From positions 1 through 64,000 of the forward strand of contig CAIMMI010000198.1 in the NCBI GenBank assembly GCA_903842505.1: a DNA stretch of 64,000 nt, written 5' to 3'. This document shows positions 1 through 12,800 of the stretch, in pieces. The notes under the pieces were generated by a model. That model saw only the letters and a list, made by a program, of their open reading frames with translations. It did not search any database and was not told where the DNA came from. The stretch's first letter is position 1. Every line of letters begins with the position of its first letter. The stretch comes from an uncultured Verrucomicrobiota bacterium. GTDB taxonomy: Bacteria > Verrucomicrobiota > Verrucomicrobiia > Limisphaerales > UBA9464. Made by a program: the position numbers and the translations under genes.

Positions 1-33
1 CACTGTTTCCTGCATCTTGAATTGAACAGCGCC

Positions 34-753
34 ATGAACATCCTGCTCTCGCGTCGTCAGGCCCTCCGCACCGGCCTCATCGCCACCGCGGCCATCGCCA
101 GCGGCACCGCCTTCGCCCAAGCCGCTCCGACCGGCCCCCACAAGCTTCCCGAACTGGGCTACGGCTTCGACGCGCTCGAACCGTCCATCGACGCCCAGAC
201 GATGCAGATCCACCATGGCAAGCACCACGCTGCCTACGTCGCGAACCTCAACAAGGCCCTCGCCGACTATCCCGACCTCCAGAAGCTCAGTGTCGAGGAC
301 CTGCTCAAGAATCTCGACAAGGTCCCCGAGCGCATCCGCACCACCGTCCGCAACAATGCCGGTGGCCACGCCAACCACTCGCTGTTCTGGAAGTGCCTCA
401 AGAAGAATGACGGCATGAATCCCGGCGATCGTCTCGGCGAAGCCCTCCTCGAAGCCCTCAAGGCGTCCTCCCGCGAGGAAGCCCAGGAAAACTTCGCCAA
501 GGCCGCCATGGCTGTCTTTGGTAGCGGATGGCTCTGGATCAGCATCAATCCGGACAAGTCGCTCCGCATCGAGTCCACCCCGAACCAGGACTCGCCCCTC
601 ATGCAGGGCCGCGAACCCCTCGTCGGCATCGACCTCTGGGAACACGCCTACTACCTCAAGTACCAGAATCGCCGCCTCGATTACGTCTCTGCCATGACCG
701 AGGTCATCAACTGGGAGTTCGTCGAGCAGCGCTACACCAAGCTCACTTCCTGA
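34..753 (+). CDS. Superoxide dismutase (Fe/Mn family) with twin-arginine-like signal peptide
   Basis: ORF 22..753 opens at TTG; ATG at 34 gives MNILLSRRQALRTGLIATAAIASGTAFAQA. Fe/Mn-SOD motifs ALEPSIDAQTMQIHHGKHHAAYVANLNKAL, NNAGGHANHSLFW and DLWEHAYYLKYQNRR. Confidence 0.93.
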   Translation: MNILLSRRQALRTGLIATAAIASGTAFAQAAPTGPHKLPELGYGFDALEPSIDAQTMQIHHGKHHAAYVANLNKALADYPDLQKLSVEDLLKNLDKVPERIRTTVRNNAGGHANHSLFWKCLKKNDGMNPGDRLGEALLEALKASSREEAQENFAKAAMAVFGSGWLWISINPDKSLRIESTPNQDSPLMQGREPLVGIDLWEHAYYLKYQNRRLDYVSAMTEVINWEFVEQRYTKLTS

Positions 754-785
754 TCTTCCTACCGCAGTCCTGACTCACGGGATCC

Positions 786-813
786 GGCCGGGGGCCTTTT
801 TTCGCCCCCGGCC
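786..813. terminator. GC-rich hairpin downstream of the SOD gene
   Basis: ggccgggggc (786-795) / gcccccggcc (804-813) with T-rich loop; lies between the SOD stop and the next ORF. Confidence 0.5.
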
Positions 814-818
814 GCTCC

Positions 819-1469
819 TTGTTTGGCCCTCATCCCCATCCCATCCCCCGCCTCGTGGCAGAACCCCAGGAACATCCCGACTCCTCACTCGACCGACTCT
901 GGAAAGAGTACGGCCGGGCCTTTCGCGATTTCGACGACCTCACGTTGGCCCGATGGTGTTCCCAGACCCTTGGCCAACTTCACGGCAAGGTCTGGCGCAT
1001 GTCCCATCCGCTCGTCGGCGCCTACCGCCTCGCCGCACAGTCTGCCCACGAACGCGGCATCTGGCACCAACGCCTCGTCAACATGCCCGTCGGATACCGC
1101 CCGTCCGACTGCTGTCAGGCCCCACTCCTCCCCCTCTTCACCCGGGAGGTGGGCGAATTCGGACTGCTCTGCCTGCATTGCAGCGAAACCGCCATCCCGG
1201 TCGACCAGATCCCCTCCGACCTGCTCCCGCGCATCCAGAAGTGGGCCGCGGACTACAGCAAAGTCCACGAAGTTGCCCACTGGGACGACAAGCGCCGCGA
1301 CAAGTCGGACTATGACGCCAAGTACGAATCCTCCGCCGAACAGGCCGAGCGTATGCTGGCCGAGGCGGCCGAGGACCTGGTCCCGCTGCTCCTGGAGCAT
1401 TTCCCCACCCTCCTCTGGGAGGATCAGGACGAGTGCCTCGAGATCCGTCCGGAAGACATCCCGCTCTAG
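819..1469 (+). CDS. Hypothetical protein with CC...CxxC possible zinc-ribbon motif
   Basis: 216-aa ORF containing PSDCCQAPLLPLFTREVGEFGLLCLHCSE; the start codon is uncertain. Confidence 0.65.
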   Translation: MFGPHPHPIPRLVAEPQEHPDSSLDRLWKEYGRAFRDFDDLTLARWCSQTLGQLHGKVWRMSHPLVGAYRLAAQSAHERGIWHQRLVNMPVGYRPSDCCQAPLLPLFTREVGEFGLLCLHCSETAIPVDQIPSDLLPRIQKWAADYSKVHEVAHWDDKRRDKSDYDAKYESSAEQAERMLAEAAEDLVPLLLEHFPTLLWEDQDECLEIRPEDIPL

Positions 1470-1485
1470 TTGGAACAGAGCCCAA

Positions 1486-1539
1486 AGTTTCAGGATTCAA
1501 GGTTCAAGCCTGTTGCCCGAACTGTTGAATCCTGAAACT
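1486..1539. repeat. Heptamer array forming a perfect 15-bp inverted repeat between convergent genes
   Basis: AGTTTCAGGATTCAA (1486-1500) and TTGAATCCTGAAACT (1525-1539) are exact reverse complements; both arms read with 7-nt period. Confidence 0.8.
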
Positions 1540-1559
1540 GAAAACTTCGCACTCGTCCC

Positions 1560-3698
1560 CTACCCCTTCGGTCGGGGTGCCAACTCCATCTTCTGTGTCC
1601 GCCGTCCCCTCGATGGCCGCGCCCCTCCCTCCCTCGAAAGCTCAGTAAATTCCACTTGGCTCCGCCGCGCGGGAACCCCCTTCCGGCGCGGAGCCATCTC
1701 ATAGGTGCCATCCGCCTGCAGCAATCGCGCCTTCGCCGAATCAGCCAGTTGCCGTTCCAGCACTTCGGTCATGATCCGTTCACGAAGGACACCGTCCTCC
1801 ACCGGAAACACCACCTCGATCCGACGGAAGAAATTCCGTGGCATCCAGTCCGCACTGCCGACAAAGACCTCGGGACGTCCACCGTTGCCGAAGTGCCAGA
1901 TCCGGCTGTGCTCGAGGAAACGGTCGACAATGCTTCGGACCCGGATGTTCTCGCTCATCTCCTCGACCCCTGGCCTCAGGCAGCAGATGCCGCGAATGAT
2001 CAAGTCGATCTCCACCCCCGCGCGCGACGCACGATAGAGGGCCTCAATCACGTCCGTATCCACGAGCGAGTTCATCTTCGCGACGATCCGGGCCGGCAAG
2101 CCCTCACGGGCGTGGCGGGTCTCGCGATCGATCAACTCAATGAACCGGTCATGCATCTGGAACGGGGCAACCAGCAACCGTTGGGTGCCCTGGAACTGAC
2201 AGATCCCCGTCAACAGGTTGAACAGGTTGGTGACGTCATCCCCCAGTTCCGACCGACAGGTCAACACGCCCAGATCCGTGTAGAGTCGGGCTGTCCCAGC
2301 GTTGTAGTTGCCCGTACCCAGATGCACGTAGCGCCGGATCCGGTCTTCGTCCGCCCGCACCACCAACGCCATCTTGCAGTGGATCTTGTACCCAACCAGT
2401 CCGTACACGACGTGCACGCCCGCTTCTTCCAACGCCCGCGCCCACCGGATGTTGTTGGCTTCATCAAACCGCGCCTTCAACTCGACCACCGCCGTCACCT
2501 GCTTGCCGTTCTTCACCGCGCTCATCAAGGCGCCCACGATCCGGGCATCACCCCCCGTCCGATACAACGTCTGCTTGATCGCGAGGACCTTCGGGTCCAC
2601 GGCCGCCTGCTCCAGAAACCGCACCACCGTCTCGAAGCTCTCATACGGATGGTGCATCAGGTGATCCCGCTCACGGATCGCCGCAAAGAGGTCATCCCTG
2701 TCCCGAACGGAAGCAGCCTGGGGCGCGATGAACGGCGGGTCCCGCAACTCCGGCGAATGGTCCCCCTCGCAAATCGCCATCAACCGCGTCGGGTTCAGCG
2801 GACCATCGGCAAAATACACGTCGTCTGCGCCCAACCCCAGTGTTTGCAGCAACTCCTCGCGGAGGTCCGCAGGACAATCCCTGTCGACCTCCAATCGGAC
2901 GACCTCGCCCTTGCGTCGATTGTGCAACTCCGCCTCGACGGCGTTCAGCAGGTTCGCGACGTCTTCCTCGTCGATGTACAACTCGCTGTTGCGCGTCACC
3001 CGGAATGCCGACCAGGCATCCAATTCCGTGCCCGGGAACAGATCCGCCAGACGACCGCCAATCAGGTCGGCCAGAAAGACGTAATCCTGACGACCATCAT
3101 CCCGCGGCAACCGCACCAAACGCGGCAGCACACGCGGCACCTGCACGATTGCCAATCGCCGCTTCACCTCGCCGCCCTGCTTCACCGTCACCCGCGTGAT
3201 CAGGTTGAGACTCTTGTTCAGCACCTGGGGAAACGGATGGGACGGATCCACCGCCAGCGGCGTCAGGACCGGATGCACCTTCTCCCGGTAGTACGCGTCG
3301 ATCCACTCCCGGTCCGAAGTGCCCAAAAGCACCGGATCCAGGAACTGGATGCCGTGCTCCGCCAACGCCGGCACCAATTGGTCCCGCCAGCATCCATAGG
3401 CCGCATCCACCAGATGGCGCACCCGACGCGTCACCAAACGTAGCGTCTCCGATGCCGTCATCCCGTCGGGCGACCGCTCGACCACATCCGACTCGATCTG
3501 CTGCTTCAAGCCCGCCACACGAACCTCGAAGAACTCGTCGAGGTTCGAGTGCGTGATGCAGAAAAACTTCACGCGCTCCAGCAGCGGCACCGAAGGATTC
3601 AAAGCCTCGTCGAGCACCCTTTGGTTGAACTCCAACCACGAGAGTTCCCGATTCAGGAACGGGGACTGGGCGACCGGTTTGGCAGAAACTTTCGACAT
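1560..3698 (-). CDS. ppk1: Polyphosphate kinase 1
   Basis: 712 aa: FLNRELSWLEFNQRVLDEA, HSNLDEFFEVRVAGLKQQ, AIKQTLYRTGGDARIVGAL, VELKARFDEANNIRWARALEEAGVHVVYG, VHLGTGNYNAGTARLYTDLG. Confidence 0.96.
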   Translation of the reverse strand: MSKVSAKPVAQSPFLNRELSWLEFNQRVLDEALNPSVPLLERVKFFCITHSNLDEFFEVRVAGLKQQIESDVVERSPDGMTASETLRLVTRRVRHLVDAAYGCWRDQLVPALAEHGIQFLDPVLLGTSDREWIDAYYREKVHPVLTPLAVDPSHPFPQVLNKSLNLITRVTVKQGGEVKRRLAIVQVPRVLPRLVRLPRDDGRQDYVFLADLIGGRLADLFPGTELDAWSAFRVTRNSELYIDEEDVANLLNAVEAELHNRRKGEVVRLEVDRDCPADLREELLQTLGLGADDVYFADGPLNPTRLMAICEGDHSPELRDPPFIAPQAASVRDRDDLFAAIRERDHLMHHPYESFETVVRFLEQAAVDPKVLAIKQTLYRTGGDARIVGALMSAVKNGKQVTAVVELKARFDEANNIRWARALEEAGVHVVYGLVGYKIHCKMALVVRADEDRIRRYVHLGTGNYNAGTARLYTDLGVLTCRSELGDDVTNLFNLLTGICQFQGTQRLLVAPFQMHDRFIELIDRETRHAREGLPARIVAKMNSLVDTDVIEALYRASRAGVEIDLIIRGICCLRPGVEEMSENIRVRSIVDRFLEHSRIWHFGNGGRPEVFVGSADWMPRNFFRRIEVVFPVEDGVLRERIMTEVLERQLADSAKARLLQADGTYEMAPRRKGVPARRSQVEFTELSREGGARPSRGRRTQKMELAPRPKG

Positions 3699-3774
3699 AG
3701 ACGACGCGCCGAAGATAGCCGCACCCGCACAACCGGGCCAACCCGGAATCCAAAGCCAACCTTACCGGCAAATC

Positions 3775-3813
3775 AGGACAGGGTCCCCGCCCCAAGCGGG
3801 GCGGCCCTGTCCT
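3775..3813 (-). terminator. Strong hairpin between the giant gene and ppk1
   Basis: aggacaggg (3775-3783) / ccctgtcct (3805-3813) with inner cgcccc-aag-cggggcg. Confidence 0.5.
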
Positions 3814-3869
3814 CTTTGCCTCACCCAGACCCACCCCGGGCGAGGAAGACATCGCCACTCCGTTCAACC

Positions 3870-6800
3870 TCAAGGCAACAGCAACGCCCGGTACAGGCGC
3901 GGGCCGTTGCCCGGTTCCGGAGTGGCGAGCAACGTCAGGCCTGAAGGATCCGCGGTCCATTCCGTCATCGACACCCATTGACCCCACACGGTCGCCGTCT
4001 CCACCCGATATCGGCGCCCCGTCGTTCCCCGGAGCACGATCCGGACGCGACCGTCCGCCTCGAATACCGGGAGATCAAACGTGGGAGACACGTTCAACGT
4101 CCGCGCGACGACGATGTTGAAGCCAACTTCAGCGGAGAGGACCGGGCTTCCGTCGTCGCGGACACGGACGACCACCGCATTCGTGCCAGCATCGGAGTCG
4201 GTCGGTGTCCAGGTCACCCGACCGGCACCCGAAACCATCAGCCCGGACGGACCGCTGCCCCGTTCAAATGAGAGACCCTGAAGCGGGCGATCGGGATCCG
4301 AGGCCACCAGGTCCAGGCTCCACGACTGGCCAACCGTCAACCGCTGCTCGCCGACGGGTTGGATGGCCGGCGACAGGTTCACCTCGCGCACGGTGATCTC
4401 GAATCGGTTCGTCACGCTCAACACGGGCGAACCATTGTCGAAAACCCGCACAACCACAGACGTAACGGACGGACCGTCCAACTCGGCGGTCGACCAGGTG
4501 ATCCGTCCACCGCCCGAAACCGCGAGCCCTGTCGGGCCGGACAACCGCTCGAACGTCAGCGTCTGTCCGGGTTGATCCGGATCGGATGCCTGCAGAAGGA
4601 AGTCAACGACGGCTCCTTCGTCGATCGACAGACCGGCGACCGGCGGGAACACCGGCGGACGATTCGCGGTCAGGGACAGGTTCGGGGCGCCCGGCGTCGG
4701 GGAAACATCGAAAACACCCGGCACCGATCCGTCCGGGAGACGTCCCGAGGCGACATCGGGCAAGGCCGGAATGCTGGCACGCAGATGATCGACGGCCTGG
4801 GTACTCCCGTTCTCCACGCGACTGAGCGTCAGGCGCAGCGGTGCTCCCGCCGTGGAAGCCAACCGGAACCCGGCATGAATCTCGCCGCTGGTAGACTGCG
4901 CGGGTTCGCCATCGACGAACACCGTGAGGAAGGCTCCACCCGGAATCGAGGCCCCTGCAGGAAACATCCACCGCGTTGGATTACCGTCGTCGTCCGAGAG
5001 GAAGAGACCGCCCAACGCGACGGTTTGTGGTCCCGTATTCACCAACTCGATCCACGGCTCCCGCGCCCCGCCCTGATCGGTGATTCCGGTCGTGTTGTGG
5101 GTCAGGACCTCGTTGATGCGTAGCGTCGGGAATTCCGACAGATCCCCAGACACGCTGTTGGCGAGTCCCGGCGTGGCGGCAGGCGCCGTCCCTCCCACGA
5201 GCGTCATTTCGAGTCCAAAGACGATGTCGGAGCTCCCAGGGGAGTTCTGGTGAACCTCGACGGCAAAGGTGTTTTCGCCCGGAACCAGGAAGGACGCCGG
5301 AATCGTGAAGGGCCCTTCCAGCACCGCATCCGCCACGCCTCGGTTGGCTACCGTGTCATGGGTGGGATCCGTGTCATCCATGCCGAGCGCATGCGCCCGA
5401 CGCCCGTTGATCCAGAGGACATATCCGTCATCCAGGATCGTGTTGATCTGGACCTGCACATCCGCTGGCAACGACGGCAAGGTGACCTTCCGCCGGAAAT
5501 AATACGTCAACTGCCCGAGGGTCAGTGCCGTAGTCTTGTTGGTCGGAACCGCCGCATTCTCGACGTACAGCAGACCTCCGCCCAAAGGCCAACCGGTGTC
5601 GTTGAACCCAGTCGTCCGCCAGTTGGTTCCCCCCACCGGCGGCCCATCCTGAAAGTAACGCCACGAATCGAGGAACCCGATCACGTTCCGGTTCCCGGTA
5701 AAGGCCGTAGCCACTCCCCAGTTGCCGGCCCGGTTCCGGTCACGCCGGGCATCCAGCAATTGCATCGAAAGCGCCGAGGCTCCCACGGGACCCGGCCACG
5801 GATAACCCGCGCCGTAGTCGAGGCGGTCACGAACCACTCCCGCGGGATCGCGCAGGACGATCGAGTCCGAAGATCCTCCCAGGGTCCCCACCCATGTGCC
5901 CACGACGGGCACTGCACTGCCAAAGCCGGCCTGGAATGCCGCCAGCGATTGCACGACGACCAACCGACCTCCGGGCAGCAGCGTCGTGTTCGCCGGGAAG
6001 GTGAAGCTCAGGTTGCTCCCGCCCAACTGGAACCCGGACAGGTTCCACGACGTGACCGTGGACGCATTGAAGAGTTCAACGAACTGGGTGCCGGGCGTCA
6101 CCGGTTGCCGCAGGACCTCGCTCAACACCACCTGGAAGCGGGGTTGGGTCACCACCGTGAAACTCCGCGCCGCGCTGAGGTTCCCCGGACCGTTGTCCGT
6201 CACCCGAACCGTGATCACATTCGTCGACGCGCCCTGATCGCCGCCCGTGGGCCAGACAAAGTCACCCGTGCCGGGATCCATGGATGCGCCCACGGGCGCC
6301 CCCGGATCCAGGCTGAAGACGAGGCTCTGAGTCGGCCGATCCGCATCGGCGGCCACCGCACGGAAAGCCACGGCCCCACCGGCCACGACCGAACGGTCCG
6401 CAATGGCCTCCAGCACCGGTGACTGATTCTGCTCCCGTACGGTGATCGAAAGCTCGCGAACCAAAGAGAGCGCCTCCGGAGACCCATCCGTCGCACGGAT
6501 CAAGACCACGTAGGCGCCCGGCCCCTGCTCTTCCGTCGGAGTCCATTGGATCCGCCCGACGGATTCGTCGAGCCTTAACCCCGCGGGCACCGTGCCTTCG
6601 AGCCGGAATCGAACCACTGTTCCCTCCGGATCGCTGGCTACCAACTGGACGTCCAATTGCCCAAGCTCATCCAGGCTCACCGGCGCCGGTTGGCTGAACA
6701 CCGGCGGATTGTTCACCTCCAATACCGTGATCCGGACTTCAGCCAACGAAGACGCCGCCGGCGATCCGTTGTCCGTAACCCGATACCGAACGGTCTGGGC

Positions 6801-9800
6801 TGTTCCCCCCAGAGCCTCCCCGGGAAGCCAGGTCAACAGGCCTACCGTCGAGAGCGTGAGCCCGGCGGGCACATCGCCCTCCACCGCGAAGCCCAAAGAG
6901 TTCGCAGGGACGTCGGTATCCGACGCCGGCAACTGGAGGCTGAGCAAGGTTCCTTCCGCCGCCACCACGTTCGTCACCGCAACCACCACGGGCGGCAGGT
7001 TGATCTCGCTGATCGTGATGTTCACCCGGACCGAGCCAATGCGCGGGGGCGTCCCGTTGTCGCTCGCCCGGATGAGGAAGCTGTAGGCTGCGGGTCCGTC
7101 CGACTCCGACGTAGCCCAGCGGAACGCGCCGGTCGTCGGATCGATCGTCGTCCCGGCGGGCGCATCGGGTCCGAGCGAATACTGGACCACCTGCCCGGCG
7201 TCCGGATCGGTTGCCGAGGCCGTGAAGGCGATCTCGGTCTGCTCCGGCGCAACGCGGTCACCGATCGCGCTGAACACCGGGGGACGATTGGCCCCGGCAA
7301 GAACATTGGGCGCGCGCGGCGTGGGCGTCTCCATGAAGTAAAGGGGCGGCGCGGCCGCATCCGGGAAGCGCCCCAGCGAAATGTCGTTGGTCTGGGAGCC
7401 GAAGGTGAACCCATCCACGAGGTTGCCAGCCGGATCGAAGAGACCCACCTGTTCTCCGTTCCGCGACAGGGCAAATCCCGCGTGCAGATCCGCGTTCGCG
7501 GGCACGTTCTGCGCACCCTCATTGTCCGCCCAGACCAGCAGGAATCCACCCGCAGGAATCGGATAACCACCCGGGATCCGGAACATCGCCGAAACCGAGT
7601 TGGTCAAGTTGTCGGTGAGGTAGTAGCTCGCCAGGTCAACCGACTGTGAACCCGTGTTGTGGAGTTCGATCCAGTCGTCCCAGTCCCCGTCCGCAGGATC
7701 GGCGAGTGTCCGGGTGTTCTGAGCCATCACCTCGTTGATCACGACGTTGACCACCGGAGCCACCGGATCGTTCGTCGCGCCCGGTGTCGGATGGAAAAGG
7801 ATCCGACGCGTGCGGGGCTCGCCGTCCGGAATCGAGCCGAAGCTCCGTCCCGCGGGCAGTTGTTCCCACGTCAGATAATCCAGCACCGCCGGCGTATTCC
7901 CGGCACCCTGCCGACGGACCAACGCAACCCCGCCGGAGGAGGGATTGAGACGGAACGACGTGTGCGGAATACCGGGAACGGATTCGCCCGGCTCGCCATC
8001 CGCCCAGACGGTCAGGAAACCACCCGCCGGGATCGCTGTTCCAACCGGGAACGTCCACGCCGGAAGATTCGTGAAGTTGTCCGTCAGCATCAGCCCCGAA
8101 AGGCTCACGGCGGTCGTGCCCGTGTTGATGATCTCAACGTAGGGATCCCGGTCCCCGGCGTTGTCTTGCGGTCCCGCAACGTTGCTGGGAAGGACTTCGT
8201 TGATCCACAGGTTCGGGAAGGCCGCCAGGGATTGAGCCACCGCGCTGGCTGCGCCCGGCGTCACACGGTTCGCCGCGTTCGTCGCCGTCGTGGCCCAGTT
8301 GGCCACCCGCCACGAACCCCGCGCCGGATCGACCAACTGCAGCGAAGGACCAAACCCTCCCGCGTTGGTCGGCCACGGCAGTCGATTGTCATACCGGACA
8401 TCGGTGACGAGCAATTCCCCGCCCACGACCGGCTGTACCAACGCGATGCGTTCGCCTCCGTTATCGAGGGATCCCGGAAACTCGTCGAAGACCTGAACCC
8501 CCGCGCCATAAGCCAGCGAGAATGCCGCGCGATCGCGGGCCAGCACCCAGTAGGTCCCCGGGGGCAACACCGAACCCGGCGGGAACATATAGCCCACGCC
8601 ATTGATCCGGTAACCGGTCAGGTCGAAGGCGGTCGTCGCAGATCGATTGAACAGCTCCAGGAACGACGCCCCGCTCGCCGCAGCGTTGTACTGCACTTCG
8701 CTGATCACGACGAAGTCCGAGGCCTTCTCGAAGGCACCCGAATACGAGACCGTGATCGAGTCGTTCAGGCCCGGGACCGCAATCCCCTTGCGATCGACAC
8801 CGGTGATCGCGAGGGCATTGACCGCTTTCGTAAGCGGGACACGGAGGCGGAATCGCTGCACATCGAGCCACTCGGTGGGCACGGGTAGCCCATTGACGCG
8901 GATCTCGGCCGCTGCGAAAGGCGCGGTTCCTTCGATGACCGCCGTCGGGCTCGCTGAGGTGAAGTCCGCGCCGTTGTTGCTCGTGATGGCGAACACGGCG
9001 GTGTCCGCGGCAGTCAACTGCGCCCGGATGAATTCACGCCGCGCATCGAGGTAGTCGCCAATGCCCTGCGGCGGCGCGTTACCATCGATGCGGTTGAAGG
9101 CGAGCGCCGAGCTTCGGGCGTTGAACTGCGGCAAGTAGGCCGAACGCTGGAACGGCCCGTCCACCGCTTCGCGATAGGCGCGCCACGCCATCCGCCGGAA
9201 CGCCGGCCACTCGAACATGAAGTTCACGTTGCCGTCCTGGCCGCCAAACAATTGCCGCGACGGCCCGTCGCCCGCACCCAACACCCAGTCCATATCCCAG
9301 GGCAGGATGTTCCAGCGCCCACCCGGCTGGTAATAGATGTACTTGTTCTGGTTGTTGCCGACACCCCACGTGTCCCAGTTGCCCAAGCTGGCATCGAGCA
9401 CGAACATCCGCATCCACTGGTCGACATCCACCAGGTTCAGCAGGTTGGCCTCGTAGTTCGTCGCCCGACTGTTTGCGGCGGTGATCAACGCGAAGAAGTT
9501 GGTGAAGTCATTGGCCGTCGTCCCGTTCGGACGCGCCTGCCAGTTCCACCGGTAGCGCGAGAGGTTGTATCGGCCGTTCGGATTCCGGTAGTCGCCAAGG
9601 TCGGCACCCACGACATCGAACCCGCCGTCCTCACGAAACTCGAACCAGAACGCCACCTTGTGCAGGTCGCCGTCGCCTCCATCCGGGAACCAGCCCTCGG
9701 CGAAATTGTTGTTCGGCTGCTCCAGGTCTTCGCCAACCGACCCATGCGGACTGCCATTCCGGAAGAACCGGATGTAGTTCGCGTTGAGGTGCGGCAGACG

Positions 9801-12800
9801 CAACCCGCGCGTGAACCAATTGGCGATCTGGTTGCGCATCTTGGTGCCCTCTTCACCCCCATTTCCGGTCAACCCATAGACCCGGTCGCTCGCACCCAAC
9901 AACAGGTCGTCCGCAGGCACCGTCATCGCGAAGTCCGCCTGGCCCGTGAAGGGACTCCCCTTCCGACGGATCCCCGCGTTGTAGATCACCCGCAGGTTGC
10001 CATGCACCAGCGTGCCATCCCGGAACGTGTTGTTCAGGCCATCCGATCCCAGCGCATTGTCGACGTTCTGGGTCGTCCACGAATGGATGTGCTCGAAGGT
10101 GCCGAACGGCACCGGATCGCCCCAGCGGATGTTGGCCTCGGTCACCGCCGGCGAACCCGCAAAGACCGGTCCCGAGGGGAACTGGGCAGACACCGCAGTG
10201 CCGGCGTTGTCGAAGGCCTGGATGAAGAACTGGACCAGCGTGCCGGCCGTGCGGCCCGCCAACGTCGCCGACCAGACTCCGTCGCCAGCCGCCGCATCTC
10301 CCCCCGTGCCGTCATCCCGCATCGCGAGCGACGTGAACGCCCCGGACTCGCCCACCCGGAAACGCAGGCTGACGGAACTGATGCCATCCGGATCCGAAGC
10401 CCGCGCCGAGACAACCACCGCCTGACTGGCATCGGGCACTGCAGGCGAATGGTTCACCGCGAAGATCGCCGGCCCCGCATTCGTCACCTGCCGACTGTTC
10501 GCCCGGCCGGGCGTCCCCAGGGTCCGCGGAACCGTCATCCGCGCGGTCATCTCCAATCCGCCGCCCCGCGTCCGGATCAACAGTTCAGGCCAACCGGCCA
10601 CCCACCGCACGCGGGCCCGGATCGTCCCGTTGATGTCGTTGTTCAACCCCGCCGCCAACGGAGCCCGGACGCAGTTGCGCCCGGCATCGAGGTCGCCCGG
10701 TGCAATGACCCGCAGAACCCGCGCCCCCGCGAACGCCCCAGCCGATTCCACCCGCGACGCCGCGTGATGTCCCAGGAAGGACCAACCGGTGGCGGCCGTT
10801 CCGGCACCGGTCTCGAATCCCCCATTCGCCAACAGCGCTGCATTCCCTGGCCCCAGAACCTGCACGTCATCCACCAGGCACTCGCCCGCGCCCATCATGC
10901 CCAGGTGCAGCGCATCCGGAACCTGCGATCCGAATCGCAGCGTGTCCGTCACGGTCACCTGCTCCCACGATGCCTTCGTCGACTCGTCGGAATCTGCCCA
11001 ACTCGCCGCCCGCATCGGGTCAGCCCGGGGATCGATCAACTCCAGGGAGGATCCGCCACCGTCCGCCCATTTTCCCCAGCGCCCGCCGTCCTGGTATCGA
11101 ACCTCGGCCACCCGGATCCGGAGGGTCGTTGTCGTGACTTCACCCAACTCGTTGGTCGTAAGCAGCGTGTCTGGCTTGGAAAGCGCCAGGCGTTCGCCCC
11201 CATTCGCCAGCGATCCCGACCAGTCGCCGAATACCGTGGCCGGTGCCAACCCCGGGTGGTTGGACAGCAACCGTGCCCGGTCGCCCCCGACCACGACGAA
11301 GCCCCCGGCCGGAATCGACGCACCCGTCGGGAACGTGAAGCCAACGCCGGAATCGAGCCGCCACCCCGCCAGGTCCACGGCCACCAACGATCGGTTGTGC
11401 AGTTCCACGAACTCGTCTGCGTCATCCTCGGAGATCGGGTGGTAGTGGATCTCGTTGATCACGACGTCCTCGACCCGCCACGCGCCATTCGCAGCCCCCG
11501 GCGTGCGCGAAGCCAGCCGCCGCCACTCGCTGGCTCCATCTGGAACACGCCCCGACGACACGCCATTCTCCTGCCCGCCGGTCCGCACGGCGTCGAGGAC
11601 CCGGAGTCCATTCGAACTGACCAGATAGACCGTCTCGCCCGCAGCGCTCAGGCGGAATCCAAGCTGGGTTTCGTCCAGCACCAGGAATCCCCGGGCCGGG
11701 ATCGTCATCCCCGCCGGGAAGCGATAGCGGTTGGTGGTGAAGTCGTCGGTCAACACGCAGCCGGAAAGGTTGACCCCCACCCGCGTCCGGTTATGCAGCT
11801 CGACGTAGTCCACGAGCGGCAGGTCGGTATGGGTCAGGGCTTCATTGATCACGACACCATCGGCCGGATCGGCCGCGATCGGGTCCAGGTTCCCCGGGCT
11901 TCCCCCACGGAAGGCACTCGCCGCCCAAGCGCGCGGATCCGACTCGCCGTAACTCGGGTTCACCAACACCAGGGAATGCCCCGTCCCCGACGCCGCCACC
12001 GGCCACGGATCGTTGTCCCCGTATTCCACGAACAGCTTCCGGGCACCCAGTTCATCCCGGACTTCCACCTCGTCGCCCCCGTTGCTCAGCGTTCCCACGA
12101 ATGGCCCCAGCACTGTGGTCAGGCCGCTGGCCGCCTGCAGCGCTGCCGGGTCCGCCGCCACCACCACGAACTGCCCCGCTCCCAACCGAAATCCATCCGG
12201 GAACCGGTACGTCGCCCCACCGCGGATCGTCCATCCAGACAGGTCTTCGAAGACATCCCCAGCATTGAAGAGTTCGATGAACTCAGAGGCCGATCCCGGT
12301 CCCGTCACCGCGGTGTCGTAATGGATCTCGCTGACGACAATCCGCGTCCGCCGACTCGAAACGCCCAGTCCCTCCCGCACCGGAACGAAAGGTGCGATCA
12401 CCGCCCCCGTCGCATTGCCATAGTCCCGGAATCGCGCCACCGCCACCGACGCCGCATCCCGACCCGCCAGCGCCAGACCGACGGATAATTGCGTTGGCAA
12501 CGGGACCGTCAGGCTTCCCACCTGCGTCCATCGCTGCCCATCCATCGAGCCAAAGCCCGCCAACTCGTTCCCCGCCCGACGCAACCGCAACCAGGTGTAC
12601 GGATAGTTCACCGGATAACCACCCCGGAGGGTCCCCACCGCTGCATCAACTCCGGCCGCACCGCGGCTTTCGAAGAACACTCCCGGACGCGTCGACGAAG
12701 CAAATGTTCCCGCGAAGATCGCATTGCCCGTCTGACCAACCCGGGCCATCAGACCCGCCACCGCATACGGATCGGTGATGGTCAGGTCCGCCACCCGGAC

